The position numbers and the translations under genes were made by a program. From assembly GCF_013307245.1 (NCBI RefSeq), contig NZ_CP028941.1, forward strand, positions 1 through 64,000: DNA of 64,000 bases. The letters run 5' to 3'. Of the stretch, positions 23,841 through 36,854 are shown one piece after another. Positions within the stretch are counted from its first letter, which is position 1, and every line of letters begins with the position of its first letter. This DNA comes from Polynucleobacter antarcticus (lineage in GTDB: Bacteria > Pseudomonadota > Gammaproteobacteria > Burkholderiales > Burkholderiaceae). A model generated the notes under the pieces. The model was not told where the DNA came from. It searched no databases and saw nothing but the letters and a program-made list of their open reading frames with translations.

Positions 23841-24741
23841 CTTTAATGTTCTCTGCTTTTGCATCAAGTGCAACTTGATAGGCTTCTTTTTTACTGATGC
23901 CTAAAATTTGTGCCAGCACAGAAGCAATCTCTTTACTCCCTAAGTAAGGAGCCAGTACATTTGCCCAAAGCAACAGGGTCGCATGCTCTGGAGCCTCATC
24001 ATTGTTGGCTTGGCGGCCTGCTACCAAAATAATAAATTCGCCTTTCAGGCTCTCAGCTTTTTCAAGCCACTGTGGAATATCGGCAGCAGATAGTGCCACG
24101 AGCTGTTCAAACTTTTTCGTCAGCTCTCTACCGATAACGATTTGACGATCAGACTCAAGATGCTTACAAAGGCTTAAGAGTGTTTCAGAAATTTGGTGGG
24201 GTGACTCAAAAAAGATACTGGTTTTTGAGTTAGAGCGAATATCTTGAATAAGCATCTCGCACTCTTTTGTTTTATTGGGCCAAAACCCAAGAAACTGAAA
24301 ACGCCCTTCTGATGACAGCATGACAGAGCCACTAGCTGAAATGGCTGTGGAGACTGCGCTTGCCCCGGGAACGGGAATGACTCGAAAGCCAGCCTGCCGC
24401 ACTGCACTGACGAGCCGGGAGCCTGGATCAGAGACTCCGGGTGTGCCAGCGTCTGATATATAGGCCCAGCGCTCATGTTTGCTCAGGTGTTGAATTACAG
24501 ATTGTGCGCCAGCCAGTTCATTGTGTTCGTGCAATGCCAGGCATTTTTTATGAATTCCAAAATGTTGGAGAAGGGGCGCGCTATGTCTAGTATCTTCGCA
24601 GGCAATCCCATCAACTAGGTTGAGAATATGTAATGCACGTAAGGTAATGTCACCCAGATTGCCGATGGGTGTGGCAACCATATATAGGGCCCCAGTTGGC
24701 ATATCTTGTTGTTTTAAAAAGTCGAACGAACTTAATTCCAT
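23836..24741 (-). CDS. rsmI: 16S rRNA (cytidine1402-2'-O)-methyltransferase RsmI
   Basis: S-adenosylmethionine-dependent enzyme that 2'-O-methylates C1402 in the ribosomal P site. The product of about 301 residues has the tetrapyrrole-methylase fold: ALYMVATPIGNLGDITLRAL near the start, the EDTRHSAPLLQHFGI segment, ISDAGTPGVSDPGSRLV and the PGASAVSTAISASG motif. The start is placed at the ATG at 24741 (MELSSFDF). The same frame stays open upstream to about 24999, but that part is antisense to the SIS gene and unlike the family. Confidence 0.94.
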   Translation of the reverse strand: MELSSFDFLKQQDMPTGALYMVATPIGNLGDITLRALHILNLVDGIACEDTRHSAPLLQHFGIHKKCLALHEHNELAGAQSVIQHLSKHERWAYISDAGTPGVSDPGSRLVSAVRQAGFRVIPVPGASAVSTAISASGSVMLSSEGRFQFLGFWPNKTKECEMLIQDIRSNSKTSIFFESPHQISETLLSLCKHLESDRQIVIGRELTKKFEQLVALSAADIPQWLEKAESLKGEFIILVAGRQANNDEAPEHATLLLWANVLAPYLGSKEIASVLAQILGISKKEAYQVALDAKAENIKE

Positions 24742-24847
24742 GGGGATATCTTTTATGTAGAAAGTATCAATAAGCAAGAGAATACGTTGCTTTTGAATGC
24801 GACGGCAAGTCAAACAGCCTATGCCGACTTTGGCGCATAATATTACG

Positions 24848-25450
24848 ATGGATAAAGATACTCTTGAACGTCTAAGCGCCCGTGCATCCCAGCATTTTTT
24901 AGATAGCATTGCCGTAAAGCAAGCAGCCGAAAAGATGCTTCCTGAACAGGTTGCGCACGGCATTGTTGCGATAACGGAGTGTTTGCGCGCTGGCGGCAAA
25001 GTGATGGCCTGCGGTAATGGCGGATCTGCTGCGGATGCTCAGCATTTTGCTGCTGAATTAATTGGACGTTTCGAGCGTGAGCGTCAAGAGTTAGCAGCAA
25101 TAGCATTGACTACAGATACCTCTATTTTGACGGCTATTGGTAATGACTACAGCTACGATGAAATTTTTTCTAAACAAGTTCGTGGTCTTGGAAAGCAGGG
25201 TGATATTTTGCTAGGCATTTCAACTTCGGGTAATTCAAAAAATGTAGTGCAGGCTATTGAGGCTGCAAAAAAACTGGGCATTAAAATTATTGCGCTAACT
25301 GGTAACGATGGTGGAAAAATAGCGGGCCTCTTAGATGCCGGCGACATTCATTTATGCGCCCCCTCTACTCGCACTGCACGTATTCAAGAAACCCATCTGG
25401 TTTTGCTTCACGCTATATGTGATGGAGTTGATCACCTTTTGCTCGATTGA
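24848..25450 (+). CDS. SIS-domain protein, DiaA / phosphoheptose isomerase family
   Basis: SIS-fold protein of about 200 residues with ACGNGGSAADAQHFAAELIGRF, LGISTSGNSKNV and the C-terminal ARIQETH. Two functions are possible. GmhA isomerises sedoheptulose 7-phosphate for lipopolysaccharide heptose, and the Glu in AAEL and His in IQETH expected for that activity are present. DiaA binds DnaA and times initiation; the neighbours (divergent rsmI, downstream BON lipoprotein) match the Escherichia coli diaA locus. In-frame ATGs at 24797 and 24824 are alternative starts; none has a strong ribosome-binding site. Confidence 0.85.
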   Translation: MDKDTLERLSARASQHFLDSIAVKQAAEKMLPEQVAHGIVAITECLRAGGKVMACGNGGSAADAQHFAAELIGRFERERQELAAIALTTDTSILTAIGNDYSYDEIFSKQVRGLGKQGDILLGISTSGNSKNVVQAIEAAKKLGIKIIALTGNDGGKIAGLLDAGDIHLCAPSTRTARIQETHLVLLHAICDGVDHLLLD

Positions 25451-25484
25451 TCATATCTTTCAATCTATTTTAGAAAACATACCC

Positions 25485-26144
25485 ATGCGAATTTCATCCT
25501 TAAGTAAACTAATGATTGCATCAGTAGTGTTGTCACAACTTTCTGCCTGCGCAGTTGTTGCGGTGGGTGCTGCATCTGCTGGTGCAGTGGGGGGCATTGC
25601 AATCATGGCAGATCGTCGCTCCCCCGCTGTTCAGGCAATAGACAAAGGTATTGAGCTTGAGGCTGGTAGCGCGCTATCAAAACGATTTGGCGATAATGCA
25701 CATATTAATGTGACCTCGTTTAATCAGAAAGTACTGCTGACAGGCGAGGCCAAGGACGCAGACATTAAAGCTCAGGCAGGTGCATATGCCAAAGCAATGA
25801 AGAACGCGCGTTCTGTATTTAACGAAATTATTATTGGGCCTAATAGCACTTTCACTGCCCGCGCGAACGATTCTTTTCTGGAGTCAAAAGTAAAAGCACA
25901 AATGATTTTCACAGATAAGTTGCCATCCAATTCGATGTCATTGATTGCAGAAGGTAGCAGCATTTATCTCATGGGTATGTTGACTCAAAACGAAGCAGCC
26001 ATTGCAAAAAAAGTAGCGAGCACTACGAATGGTGTGAAAGAGGTATTTGCTTACTTTGATATTATTTCTGAGCAAGAAAAATTACGTTTAGAAAAACAAG
26101 GTAAGGCAGATGAGTCGCAGCCTAGCACTGCGCCACTTCAGTAA
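25485..26144 (+). CDS. BON-domain lipoprotein (DolP/YraP-like)
   Basis: Predicted outer-membrane lipoprotein of about 219 residues. The N-terminus is a lipoprotein signal peptide with lipobox LSAC (cysteine about residue 23), followed by a glycine/alanine-rich segment and two BON-type repeats (about 55-125 and 130-200, each with VNVTSFNQKVLLTGEA-like strands). BON proteins bind phospholipid. The family member DolP supports outer-membrane integrity at the division site. The ATG at 25485 is chosen because the signal peptide begins there. The frame is open upstream but overlaps the SIS gene. Confidence 0.88.
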   Translation: MRISSLSKLMIASVVLSQLSACAVVAVGAASAGAVGGIAIMADRRSPAVQAIDKGIELEAGSALSKRFGDNAHINVTSFNQKVLLTGEAKDADIKAQAGAYAKAMKNARSVFNEIIIGPNSTFTARANDSFLESKVKAQMIFTDKLPSNSMSLIAEGSSIYLMGMLTQNEAAIAKKVASTTNGVKEVFAYFDIISEQEKLRLEKQGKADESQPSTAPLQ

Positions 26145-26166
26145 TTTTACATAGCGCATTTATGCC

Positions 26167-26520
26167 ATGAATTTTTTGCAGCTACACCGCAACGCGTGCT
26201 GTGTCTTTTTCTTGTTATTTTGTGGCGTATGTAGCGCACAAATCCCGAATGAAAATGCACGCGCATTGTCATTGGCAAAACAAAATGCTTGTTTAGGCTG
26301 CCATGCGATTAATAAAAAAATTGTAGGACCTGGATTTCAAGAGGTTGCCAAAAAATATGCAGGTGACCCAAGTGCACATTTATTTTTGAAGAATAAAATT
26401 CAAAAGGGTGGCGCAGGTTCTTGGGGTGTTGTACCTATGCCTGGCAACGCTAAGTTGGGCGACGCAGATTTATCTTTATTGACAAGTTGGATACTGCGTG
26501 GCGCACCTAGCGCGAATTAA
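26167..26520 (+). CDS. Periplasmic c-type cytochrome (c551/c552-like)
   Basis: Small soluble cytochrome of 117 residues. A signal peptide (about 1-24, ending VCSA|Q) directs it to the periplasm. The haem motif CLGCH is near residue 43, and the axial Met is likely in VVPMPGN near residue 89, typical of class I cytochromes such as c551. It may carry electrons to a terminal oxidase. It follows the BON lipoprotein by 22 bases. Its TAA shares TTAA with the convergent acetyltransferase stop. Confidence 0.9.
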   Translation: MNFLQLHRNACCVFFLLFCGVCSAQIPNENARALSLAKQNACLGCHAINKKIVGPGFQEVAKKYAGDPSAHLFLKNKIQKGGAGSWGVVPMPGNAKLGDADLSLLTSWILRGAPSAN

Positions 26521-27173
26521 ATTGCTGTAACAGGTCTTTTGAAAGGCCACCACCAGGCATCTCTTGAGCGTTTAAAGTTTTCTTTAAGTGCGTAGTCAAA
26601 ATCGCCCCACTGTTTATTGGCAGCTTCTTCTATGATGGTTCCAGAGTGAGCTGCTGGCAATGTCAGATAGGCGTCAGCATCCCCATAAGCATATTCAACA
26701 CGCATACCCGCCTTTGTTGCGAGATGCATCATGGCTTTGTTATTTGCAAGGCAGTGAACAAAGAGCGTTTTAATGTTTGTATTGCGTGCATGCATTGCAG
26801 CACGCGCTAGTAAAGCCGAGCCAATACCCTGCCCGCGTCCCAACTTAAGTACTGAAACCCCGAATTCAGCTGCTTGATCAGTGTCCTTAAGCTTTGGTAA
26901 ATAGGCTAAATGCGCCATGCCGACAATCTTGAGCTGAGTATCAAAACTAGCAAATATAGCGTCTCTATTAAAGTCAAGATGCTCTACATAGCTGGCAATC
27001 ACAGCATCAGAAGTTTGAGTGCCAAAGCGCAGATGCCGATCTTCTTTATTTAGCAATAAAAGATGGCGCAGAATTGCTTCCCTATGACCAGCATGTAGCT
27101 CACGAATTGGTACTAACCCGCCAGATTCATAAGGCTTTTCAGGTAAGTGATCATTCACTAATTTATTGTGCAT
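26517..27173 (-). CDS. GNAT-family N-acetyltransferase
   Basis: Predicted acetyl-CoA-dependent acyltransferase of 218 residues. The central part holds the GNAT motif A with the acetyl-CoA loop GRGQGIGSALLARAAMHARN (about 114-133), preceded by the AEFGVSVLK strand. The N-terminal third and the basic, tryptophan-rich C-terminus (RDAWWWPFKRP) are less typical. The substrate is unknown. It runs convergent to the cytochrome gene with a 4-base overlap of stops. Its promoter would lie in the gap before the rRNA operon. Confidence 0.85.
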   Translation of the reverse strand: MHNKLVNDHLPEKPYESGGLVPIRELHAGHREAILRHLLLLNKEDRHLRFGTQTSDAVIASYVEHLDFNRDAIFASFDTQLKIVGMAHLAYLPKLKDTDQAAEFGVSVLKLGRGQGIGSALLARAAMHARNTNIKTLFVHCLANNKAMMHLATKAGMRVEYAYGDADAYLTLPAAHSGTIIEEAANKQWGDFDYALKENFKRSRDAWWWPFKRPVTAI

Positions 27174-27390
27174 AGCAACATATTAGCAGAAATATAAGGG
27201 TTTTCCCGTGGTTTTAGTGCGCATCTTCAAAAGAAATAAAAAACAAAAAAGAGAGTGAGTGATCCATAAAGTAATTTATAAAACTCAAAAATATAAAAAT
27301 TTCTTAAGATCTAAAGCATTGTTTTTAATAGATTAATTTTCAATATCAGAAAAAACGGGGTGTTTTTAAGGAAAAAGACTACGAAAGGTA
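27174..27390. other. Non-coding, AT-rich upstream region of the rRNA operon
   Basis: No gene is visible. The region lies between the divergent GNAT gene and the rRNA promoter. It is strongly A/T-rich with A- and T-tracts (about 27220-27385). Such tracts just upstream of the -35 box can act as an UP element that binds the RNA polymerase alpha subunit and may be bent by Fis-like proteins. Confidence 0.5.
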
Positions 27391-27419
27391 TTGACGACCC
27401 TGTAGAAGTACGCTATAGT
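27391..27419 (+). promoter_or_regulatory. rRNA operon promoter
   Basis: TTGACG (27391-27396) and TATAGT (27414-27419) are separated by 17 bases, a near-consensus sigma70-type promoter, with A/T tracts upstream. Transcription would start near 27426, about 205 bases before mature 16S rRNA. No second promoter of comparable quality was seen. Confidence 0.85.
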
Positions 27420-27465
27420 CTCATCTCTCTGCTGAATGTTATTTGAAATACACAACAAGTCAGCC

Positions 27466-27518
27466 CTCTTTAAAAATTAGTCAACCGATAATTGTGGGTA
27501 CTAAGTGAAAGCATCCAG
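27466..27518 (+). promoter_or_regulatory. rRNA leader: boxA-like element and 5' strand of the 16S processing stem
   Basis: CTCTTTAAAAA at 27466-27476 resembles the boxA antitermination signal bound by the NusB-S10 complex. The segment 27481-27518 is complementary, with a few bulges, to 29179-29210 downstream of 16S rRNA. The two would form the long stem cut by RNase III to release pre-16S. A GTCC-TTCG-GGAC hairpin directly follows (about 27518-27529). Confidence 0.7.
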
Positions 27519-27632
27519 TCCTTCGGGACAGATGTAAATAAATAGTACTCATAGACAGTAAAAAGATTTGGTTTTATTACCAAGTCAATTTCTTTTGAAT
27601 GAGTGCGACGATCCGCAAGGATCACAGGAATT

Positions 27633-29168
<1,536 letters not shown>

Positions 29169-29223
29169 GAGAAAGATGCTGGAGCTTTAGTGCCCACACT
29201 TATCGGTTGACAATAAAAGCCAC

Positions 29224-29300
29224 GGGTCTGTAGCTCAGCTGGTTAGAGCACTGTGTTGATAACGCAGGGGTCGTAGGTTCAAGTCCTACCAGACCCACCA
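29224..29300 (+). tRNA. tRNA-Ile(GAT)
   Basis: Complete cloverleaf in the 16S-23S spacer: acceptor GGGTCTG with CAGACCC, D arm GCTCAGCTGGTTAGAGC, anticodon loop TTGATAA (GAT), T arm GGTTCAAGTCC and encoded CCA. Confidence 0.98.
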
Positions 29301-29330
29301 CCAGCCAGAAACAAGACTTAGTGGAACGTT

Positions 29331-29406
29331 GGGGGATTAGCTCAGCTGGGAGAGCACCTGCTTTGCAAGCAGGGGGTCGTCGGTTCGATCCCGTCATCCT
29401 CCACCA
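29331..29406 (+). tRNA. tRNA-Ala(TGC)
   Basis: Second spacer tRNA: acceptor GGGGGAT with ATCCTCC (one G-U pair), D arm GCTCAGCTGGGAGAGC, anticodon loop TTTGCAA (TGC), T arm GGTTCGATCCC and encoded CCA. The Ile-Ala pair is the usual spacer content in betaproteobacteria. Confidence 0.98.
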
Positions 29407-29673
29407 TCATCTAAATGTCAAAACTAAGCAATTTCTTAATTGTTTAGTTTTGTCATTTATGGCTGTTCTTTAAAAATTTGAGTAAGCAAAGTGTCTAATG
29501 TTTCTTTGAGAGAGCATTAGACAATGTAATTTGGGTAAAGATTGAATCATCAATCAGTAATACAAACGAGTTTTTAAAAGTTCTTTAATACGTACTTATA
29601 GTTTGGATTACGGCAAACATGTCAGATGTAGAAGTAAAACCTGTAACGGTTGCTAGCAATGGTGCTCGTTATA
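29407..29673 (+). other. tRNA-Ala to 23S spacer with second boxA
   Basis: Transcribed spacer without a gene. It holds a clear boxA, TGTTCTTTAAAAA, at 29464-29476, expected to promote antitermination into 23S rRNA. A second partial copy (TTCTTTAA) is near 29580. The last bases (29661-29673) pair with the sequence after 23S rRNA to extend its processing stem. Confidence 0.75.
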
Positions 29674-32549
<2,876 letters not shown>

Positions 32550-32619
32550 TAACCAGCACTATCGTGTTGGATGTTTGCCAGATTTAATCTGCACTCTAAA
32601 TTACATGCTTACTCAAATA

Positions 32620-32643
32620 GAACTGTTGATTTATCAACAGTTC
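32620..32643 (+). other. 23S-5S spacer hairpin
   Basis: GAACTGTTGAT (32620-32630) and ATCAACAGTTC (32633-32643) form a near-perfect hairpin ending 10 bases before 5S rRNA. It is probably a processing signal (RNase III/E) for release of the 5S precursor. Confidence 0.6.
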
Positions 32644-32653
32644 GACCCTCTAC

Positions 32654-32768
32654 GCCCGGTGACCATAGCAAGTTGGAACCACTCCTTCCCATCCCGAACA
32701 GGACAGTGAAACGACTTTACGCCGATGATAGTGCGGATTACCCGTGTGAAAGTAGGTAACTGCCGGGC
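32654..32768 (+). rRNA. rrf: 5S ribosomal RNA
   Basis: About 115 bases with terminal helix GCCCGGT/TGCCGGGC and the conserved loop segment CACTCCTTCCCATCCCGAACAGG-type sequence (described, not quoted in full), CGCCGATGATAGT and GTGTGAAAGTAGG. It closes the rRNA operon and is followed by a strong terminator 9 bases later. Confidence 0.95.
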
Positions 32769-32777
32769 ACCAATGCG

Positions 32778-32810
32778 ACGCCCAGACCCTTTCAGGTCTG
32801 GGCGTTTTTA
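32778..32810 (+). terminator. rRNA operon terminator
   Basis: ACGCCCAGACC (32778-32788) and GGTCTGGGCGT (32795-32805) form a perfect 11-base-pair stem around a 6-base loop, followed by a T run. This is a textbook intrinsic terminator just after 5S rRNA. Confidence 0.95.
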
Positions 32811-32831
32811 CTTGTGCAAAGCGTTTAGAGA

Positions 32832-32860
32832 TTGACAGAAGCTCCGATTGGAGTCAAAAT
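32832..32860 (+). promoter_or_regulatory. Promoter of the tRNA-tuf cluster
   Basis: TTGACA (32832-32837, perfect -35) is followed after 17 bases by CAAAAT (32855-32860). The start site would be a few bases before tRNA-Tyr at 32872. It probably drives tRNA-Tyr, tRNA-Gly, tRNA-Thr and tuf together. Confidence 0.65.
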
Positions 32861-32871
32861 ATTGGGTTCGC

Positions 32872-32956
32872 GGAGGGGTGTCCGAGCGGCTAAAGGAGGC
32901 AGACTGTAAATCTGTTGGCTATGCCTACGTAGGTTCGAATCCTACCCCCTCCACCA
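32872..32956 (+). tRNA. tRNA-Tyr(GTA)
   Basis: Class II tRNA of 85 bases: acceptor GGAGGGG/CCCCTCC, anticodon loop CTGTAAA (GTA), a long variable arm (GGCTATGCC region), T arm GGTTCGAATCC and encoded CCA. Confidence 0.97.
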
Positions 32957-33037
32957 GGTAAAAAGCAGTAAATGCCTTTTATCAGAAGTGTGTACAGAAA
33001 ATAGATGGTGTTGTAAGTGTAGTTTGGTGAGATTACT

Positions 33038-33111
33038 GCGGGATTAGTTTAATGGTAAAACAGCAGATTTCCAATCTTCGGTCAAGAGTTCGATTCTCTT
33101 ATCCCGCTCCA
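33038..33111 (+). tRNA. tRNA-Gly(TCC)
   Basis: Acceptor GCGGGAT/ATCCCGC, anticodon loop TTTCCAA (TCC), T arm AGTTCGATTCT and encoded CCA. One C-U mismatch appears in the anticodon stem as I drew it. Confidence 0.95.
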
Positions 33112-33158
33112 AATAACACCGCAGCAAATTAGTTCAGTCGGCAAAACATAAAAGTTTT

Positions 33159-33233
<75 letters not shown>

Positions 33234-33295
33234 AGTTTAGTTTTATATATTGTGTAGTTTTTTGTTTTAAGAGTTTAATAAAGGCAGACAAAAAA

Positions 33296-34486
33296 ATGGC
33301 AAAAGAAAAGTTTCAGCGGACAAAACCGCACGTAAACGTAGGCACTATTGGTCACGTTGACCATGGCAAGACTACCCTCACAGCAGCAATTGCTACCGTG
33401 CTCTCAAAGCAATTTGGTGGTGAAGCTAAAGCATATGATCAGATCGATGCTGCTCCAGAAGAAAAAGCCCGTGGTATTACGATTAATACTGCGCACGTAG
33501 AGTATGAGACAGCCAATCGTCACTACGCTCACGTTGATTGCCCAGGACATGCTGATTATGTGAAGAACATGATTACTGGTGCTGCGCAGATGGACGGCGC
33601 TATTTTGGTGTGCTCTGCAGCAGACGGCCCAATGCCACAAACCCGTGAGCACATCCTCTTGGCACGCCAAGTCGGTGTTCCTTACATTGTCGTGTTCTTA
33701 AACAAATGCGACATGGTTGATGATGCAGAACTATTAGAGTTAGTTGAGATGGAAGTACGTGAGCTTTTATCTAAGTACGACTTCCCAGGTGACGATACTC
33801 CGATCATCCAAGGCTCTGCTAAGTTAGCGCTTGAAGGTGATGAAGGCCCAATGGGTAAAGAAGCCATTATGAAATTGGCGGATGCTTTAGATACCTACAT
33901 TCCTACTCCAGAGCGTGCTATTGACGGTGCGTTCTTAATGCCAGTAGAAGATGTGTTCTCCATCTCTGGTCGCGGTACGGTTGTTACAGGTCGTATCGAG
34001 CGCGGTATTGTTAAAGTCGGCGAAGAGATTGAAATTATCGGTATCAAGCCAACACTCAAGACAACATGCACCGGTGTTGAAATGTTCCGCAAATTGCTCG
34101 ACCAAGGTCAAGCAGGCGATAACGTCGGTATCTTGTTACGCGGCACTAAGCGTGAAGAAGTGGAGCGCGGCCAAGTATTGGCTAAGCCAGGTTCAATCAC
34201 TCCCCATACGCACTTTACTGCCGAGGTATACATCTTGGGTAAAGATGAAGGGGGTCGTCATACACCGTTCTTTAACAACTACCGTCCCCAGTTTTACTTC
34301 CGTACTACGGACGTAACCGGTTCGATTGAGTTGCCAAAAGATAAAGAAATGGTCATGCCTGGTGATAACGTTACGATTACTGTAAAACTCATCGCCCCCA
34401 TCGCGATGGAAGAAGGCTTACGTTTTGCGATCCGTGAAGGTGGCCGTACTGTTGGCGCTGGTGTAGTTGCCAAGATTTTGGCTTAG
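33296..34486 (+). CDS. tuf: Elongation factor Tu, copy 1
   Basis: GTPase that delivers aminoacyl-tRNA to the ribosome. The 396 residues include G1 GHVDHGKTT (about 19-27), G3 DCPGHADY (about 81-88) and G4 NKCD (about 136-139), followed by the two beta-barrel domains. The start is the ATG at 33296; the frame is open further upstream across tRNA-Thr, but that part is not coding. The DNA differs from copy 2 (50111-51301) at only two positions: base 34372 (T here, C there; silent Val) and the stop codon (TAG here, TAA there). It is followed by tRNA-Trp and secE. Confidence 0.98.
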   Translation: MAKEKFQRTKPHVNVGTIGHVDHGKTTLTAAIATVLSKQFGGEAKAYDQIDAAPEEKARGITINTAHVEYETANRHYAHVDCPGHADYVKNMITGAAQMDGAILVCSAADGPMPQTREHILLARQVGVPYIVVFLNKCDMVDDAELLELVEMEVRELLSKYDFPGDDTPIIQGSAKLALEGDEGPMGKEAIMKLADALDTYIPTPERAIDGAFLMPVEDVFSISGRGTVVTGRIERGIVKVGEEIEIIGIKPTLKTTCTGVEMFRKLLDQGQAGDNVGILLRGTKREEVERGQVLAKPGSITPHTHFTAEVYILGKDEGGRHTPFFNNYRPQFYFRTTDVTGSIELPKDKEMVMPGDNVTITVKLIAPIAMEEGLRFAIREGGRTVGAGVVAKILA

Positions 34487-34500
34487 TAATTTTTTAATAA

Positions 34501-34576
34501 AGGGGTGTAGCTCAATTGGCAGAGCGTTGGTCTCCAAAACCAAAGGTTGGGGGTTCGATGCCCTCCGCCCCTGCCA
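34501..34576 (+). tRNA. tRNA-Trp(CCA)
   Basis: Acceptor AGGGGTG/CGCCCCT, D arm GCTCAATTGGCAGAGC, anticodon loop CTCCAAA (CCA), T arm GGTTCGATGCC and encoded CCA. It is located between tuf and secE as in most betaproteobacteria. Confidence 0.97.
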
Positions 34577-34596
34577 CGATTTGAACTGAAAGTAAT

Positions 34597-34974
34597 ATGT
34601 CTCAACAAACAGCAAGTAATTCTGAAGAAAAAAGCAGCTGGGTCATTTGGCTCGCTGCTTTAGTTGTCGTTGCCGCGTTAGTGCTTTACTACACATTGGC
34701 CGATCAATCTTTGGTGATTAGATTGGCTGTATTGTTTGGCGGTATTGCTGCAGCAGTTTTGATTGTGGCGATTTCTCCGGATGGGCGTCGTTTTATTGCC
34801 TACTCAAAAGATTCTTGGTATGAAGTAAAAAAGGTTGTTTGGCCGACTCGTAAAGAGACCAACCAAATGACACTGGTCGTATTTGGCTTTGTTCTGGTGA
34901 TGTCCCTCTTTTTGTGGATTGCAGACAAATTAATTGAATGGCTAGTTTTTTCAGTCTTTCTTGGCTGGAAGTGA
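34597..34974 (+). CDS. secE: Preprotein translocase subunit SecE
   Basis: Essential inner-membrane clamp of the SecYEG protein-export channel. The 125-residue product has three hydrophobic helices (about 15-32, 41-60, 92-118) and the conserved cytoplasmic amphipathic segment YEVKKVVWPTRKETNQMT before the last helix. The three-helix form is the proteobacterial type. SecY is encoded at 61074-62411. nusG follows after 10 bases, as usual. Confidence 0.95.
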   Translation: MSQQTASNSEEKSSWVIWLAALVVVAALVLYYTLADQSLVIRLAVLFGGIAAAVLIVAISPDGRRFIAYSKDSWYEVKKVVWPTRKETNQMTLVVFGFVLVMSLFLWIADKLIEWLVFSVFLGWK

Positions 34975-34984
34975 GTAAGAAAAA

Positions 34985-35557
34985 ATGATTGATGCTGAAT
35001 TAGTCTCAAATCCACAAGCTACCGGCAATATGCGCTGGTACGTGATTCATGCTTATTCCGGAATGGAAAAAAGCGTTAAAAAAGGCCTAGAGGAGCGGAT
35101 TAATCGCTCTGGAATGCCTGAAAAATTCGGTCGTATTTTGGTCCCCTCCGAAGAGGTTGTTGAGATCAAATCCGGTCAAAAATCAGTCAGTGAACGCCGT
35201 TTCTTCCCTGGATACGTCCTAATTGAGATGGAAATGACGGATGAAAGCTGGCATTTGGTGAAAAATACGCCAAAAGTGACTGGTTTTGTTGGCGGCGTCA
35301 GAAATCGTCCAAGTCCAATTTCTACAGCTGAAGTGACCAAAATCATGGATCAAATGCAGGCTGGGGTGGATAAACCTAAGCCCAAGACCCTGTTTGAGGT
35401 GGGAGAGATGGTCCGCGTCAAGGAAGGCCCATTCTTAGATTTCAACGGCAATATTGAAGAAGTGAACTACGAGAAGTCAAGATTACGCGTTTCTGTTACA
35501 ATTTTTGGTCGCGGTACTCCGGTTGAGCTGGAGTTCGGACAAGTAGAAAAGATGTAA
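34985..35557 (+). CDS. nusG: Transcription termination/antitermination factor NusG
   Basis: Processivity factor that binds RNA polymerase and links it to Rho or the ribosome. The 190 residues have the NGN domain ([33 protein letters not shown]) and a C-terminal KOW domain ([25 protein letters not shown]). An N-terminal stretch of about 15 residues precedes the conserved MRWYV. The first ATG is kept because of its close spacing to secE. Confidence 0.96.
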   Translation: MIDAELVSNPQATGNMRWYVIHAYSGMEKSVKKGLEERINRSGMPEKFGRILVPSEEVVEIKSGQKSVSERRFFPGYVLIEMEMTDESWHLVKNTPKVTGFVGGVRNRPSPISTAEVTKIMDQMQAGVDKPKPKTLFEVGEMVRVKEGPFLDFNGNIEEVNYEKSRLRVSVTIFGRGTPVELEFGQVEKM

Positions 35558-35718
35558 TAAAACAAGGCTTTAGCCCTGTTGTGCAACGTAAAAGTAGTAG
35601 TTTTAAATAGTGGTTAGCAATAACCGAGGAGCGGAGCTAGAAAGCCAAAAAACTAGCGAAGCGTTTACTCAACGGCGGTCTTACTGAATATAGTTCGGCG
35701 CGCTTTTAGGAGCAATTC
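35558..35718 (+). promoter_or_regulatory. rplK leader with hairpins
   Basis: This 161-base leader of the L11 operon holds a small hairpin GGTTA-GCAA-TAACC (35612-35625) and GC-rich complementary segments further on. In other bacteria protein L1 binds the L11-L1 leader as a mimic of its 23S rRNA site. Whether this region carries such a mimic is inference. Confidence 0.4.
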
Positions 35719-36150
35719 ATGGCAAAGAAGATTATTGGCTTTATCAAACTGCAGATCCCTGCAGGTAAAGCAAATCCATCCCCACCCGTAGGTCCAGCTT
35801 TGGGTCAACGTGGTCTCAATATTATGGAATTCTGTAAGGCGTTCAATGCTCAAACTCAGAGCATGGAACCAGGCTTGCCAATTCCAGTGGTGATTACTGC
35901 ATTTGCAGATAAGAGCTTTACCTTCATCATGAAGACGCCTCCAGCGACCATCATGATTAAGAAGGCAGCGAAGATCGAAAAAGGATCACCACGCCCCCAT
36001 ACCGATAAGGTTGGAAAAATTACCCGTGCTCAAGCAGAAGAAATTGCAAAAGCAAAAATGCCAGATTTGACAGCTGCTGATATGGATGCTGCTGTAAGAA
36101 CAATCGCTGGTAGCGCCCGCTCGATGGGCATCACAGTGGAAGGTCTCTAA
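35719..36150 (+). CDS. rplK: 50S ribosomal protein L11
   Basis: Component of the GTPase-associated centre and stringent-response stalk base. The 143 residues have the proline-rich N-domain ([33 protein letters not shown]) and the rRNA-binding C-domain ([21 protein letters not shown]). AGGAG precedes the ATG. rplA follows after 2 bases. Confidence 0.98.
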   Translation: MAKKIIGFIKLQIPAGKANPSPPVGPALGQRGLNIMEFCKAFNAQTQSMEPGLPIPVVITAFADKSFTFIMKTPPATIMIKKAAKIEKGSPRPHTDKVGKITRAQAEEIAKAKMPDLTAADMDAAVRTIAGSARSMGITVEGL

Positions 36151-36152
36151 TC

Positions 36153-36854
36153 ATGACAAAATTATCTAAGCGTTTAAAAGTAATCGAATCTAAAGTCGAT
36201 CGCAATAAATTTTATGCATTAGAAGATGCGTTGAACTTAGTTAAAGAGTGTGCAACTGCTAAGTTTGATGAGTCTATTGACGTTGCAGTACAGCTCGGTA
36301 TTGATGCTAAAAAATCTGACCAAGTTGTACGTGGCGCAGTTGTACTCCCAGCTGGTACAGGCAAGCATGTTCGCGTTGCAGTATTTGCTCAAGGCGAAAA
36401 AGCAGAACAAGCTAAAGCTGCTGGTGCAGAAATTGTTGGTATGGAAGAGTTGGCTGAGCAGATCAAGGGCGGAAAAATTGACTTTGATATTTTGATCGCA
36501 TCCCCAGACACCATGAAGATTGTTGGAACCTTAGGTCAAGTATTGGGCCCACGTGGCTTGATGCCAAACCCAAAAGTTGGAACGGTTACTCCTGACGTAG
36601 CTACTGCTGTTAAGAATGCAAAAGCTGGTCAAGTGCAGTTTCGTGTGGACAAAGCCGGTATTGTGCATGCAAGCATTGGTCGTCGTTCATTCGAGCCAGC
36701 TGCATTGAAATCAAACTTGTTGGCATTGCTTGAGGCTTTGAATAAAGCAAAACCTCCGGCATCAAAAGGGATTTATTTAAAGAAGGTTGCCGTAAGCAGC
36801 ACTATGGGTGCAGGCGTACGTGTAGACCAAGCATCGATACAGGCAGCGCAATAA
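36153..36854 (+). CDS. rplA: 50S ribosomal protein L1
   Basis: L1-stalk protein that guides deacylated tRNA out of the E site, and a translational repressor of its own operon in other bacteria. The 233 residues carry the signature [19 protein letters not shown] near residue 130. Length matches Escherichia coli (234). Confidence 0.98.
   Translation: MTKLSKRLKVIESKVDRNKFYALEDALNLVKECATAKFDESIDVAVQLGIDAKKSDQVVRGAVVLPAGTGKHVRVAVFAQGEKAEQAKAAGAEIVGMEELAEQIKGGKIDFDILIASPDTMKIVGTLGQVLGPRGLMPNPKVGTVTPDVATAVKNAKAGQVQFRVDKAGIVHASIGRRSFEPAALKSNLLALLEALNKAKPPASKGIYLKKVAVSSTMGAGVRVDQASIQAAQ

Noticed and set aside
24739..24847. Possible remnant of yraN between rsmI and the SIS gene
   Set aside because: I read all frames of the short gap and found no YraN-like residues.
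24742..24999. Long N-terminal extension of rsmI
   Set aside because: It is antisense to the SIS gene and unlike RsmI proteins, which start near MxxxxLYxVATPIGNLxD.
25335..25484. 50-codon upstream extension of the BON lipoprotein
   Set aside because: It overlaps the SIS gene, and the signal peptide starts at 25485.
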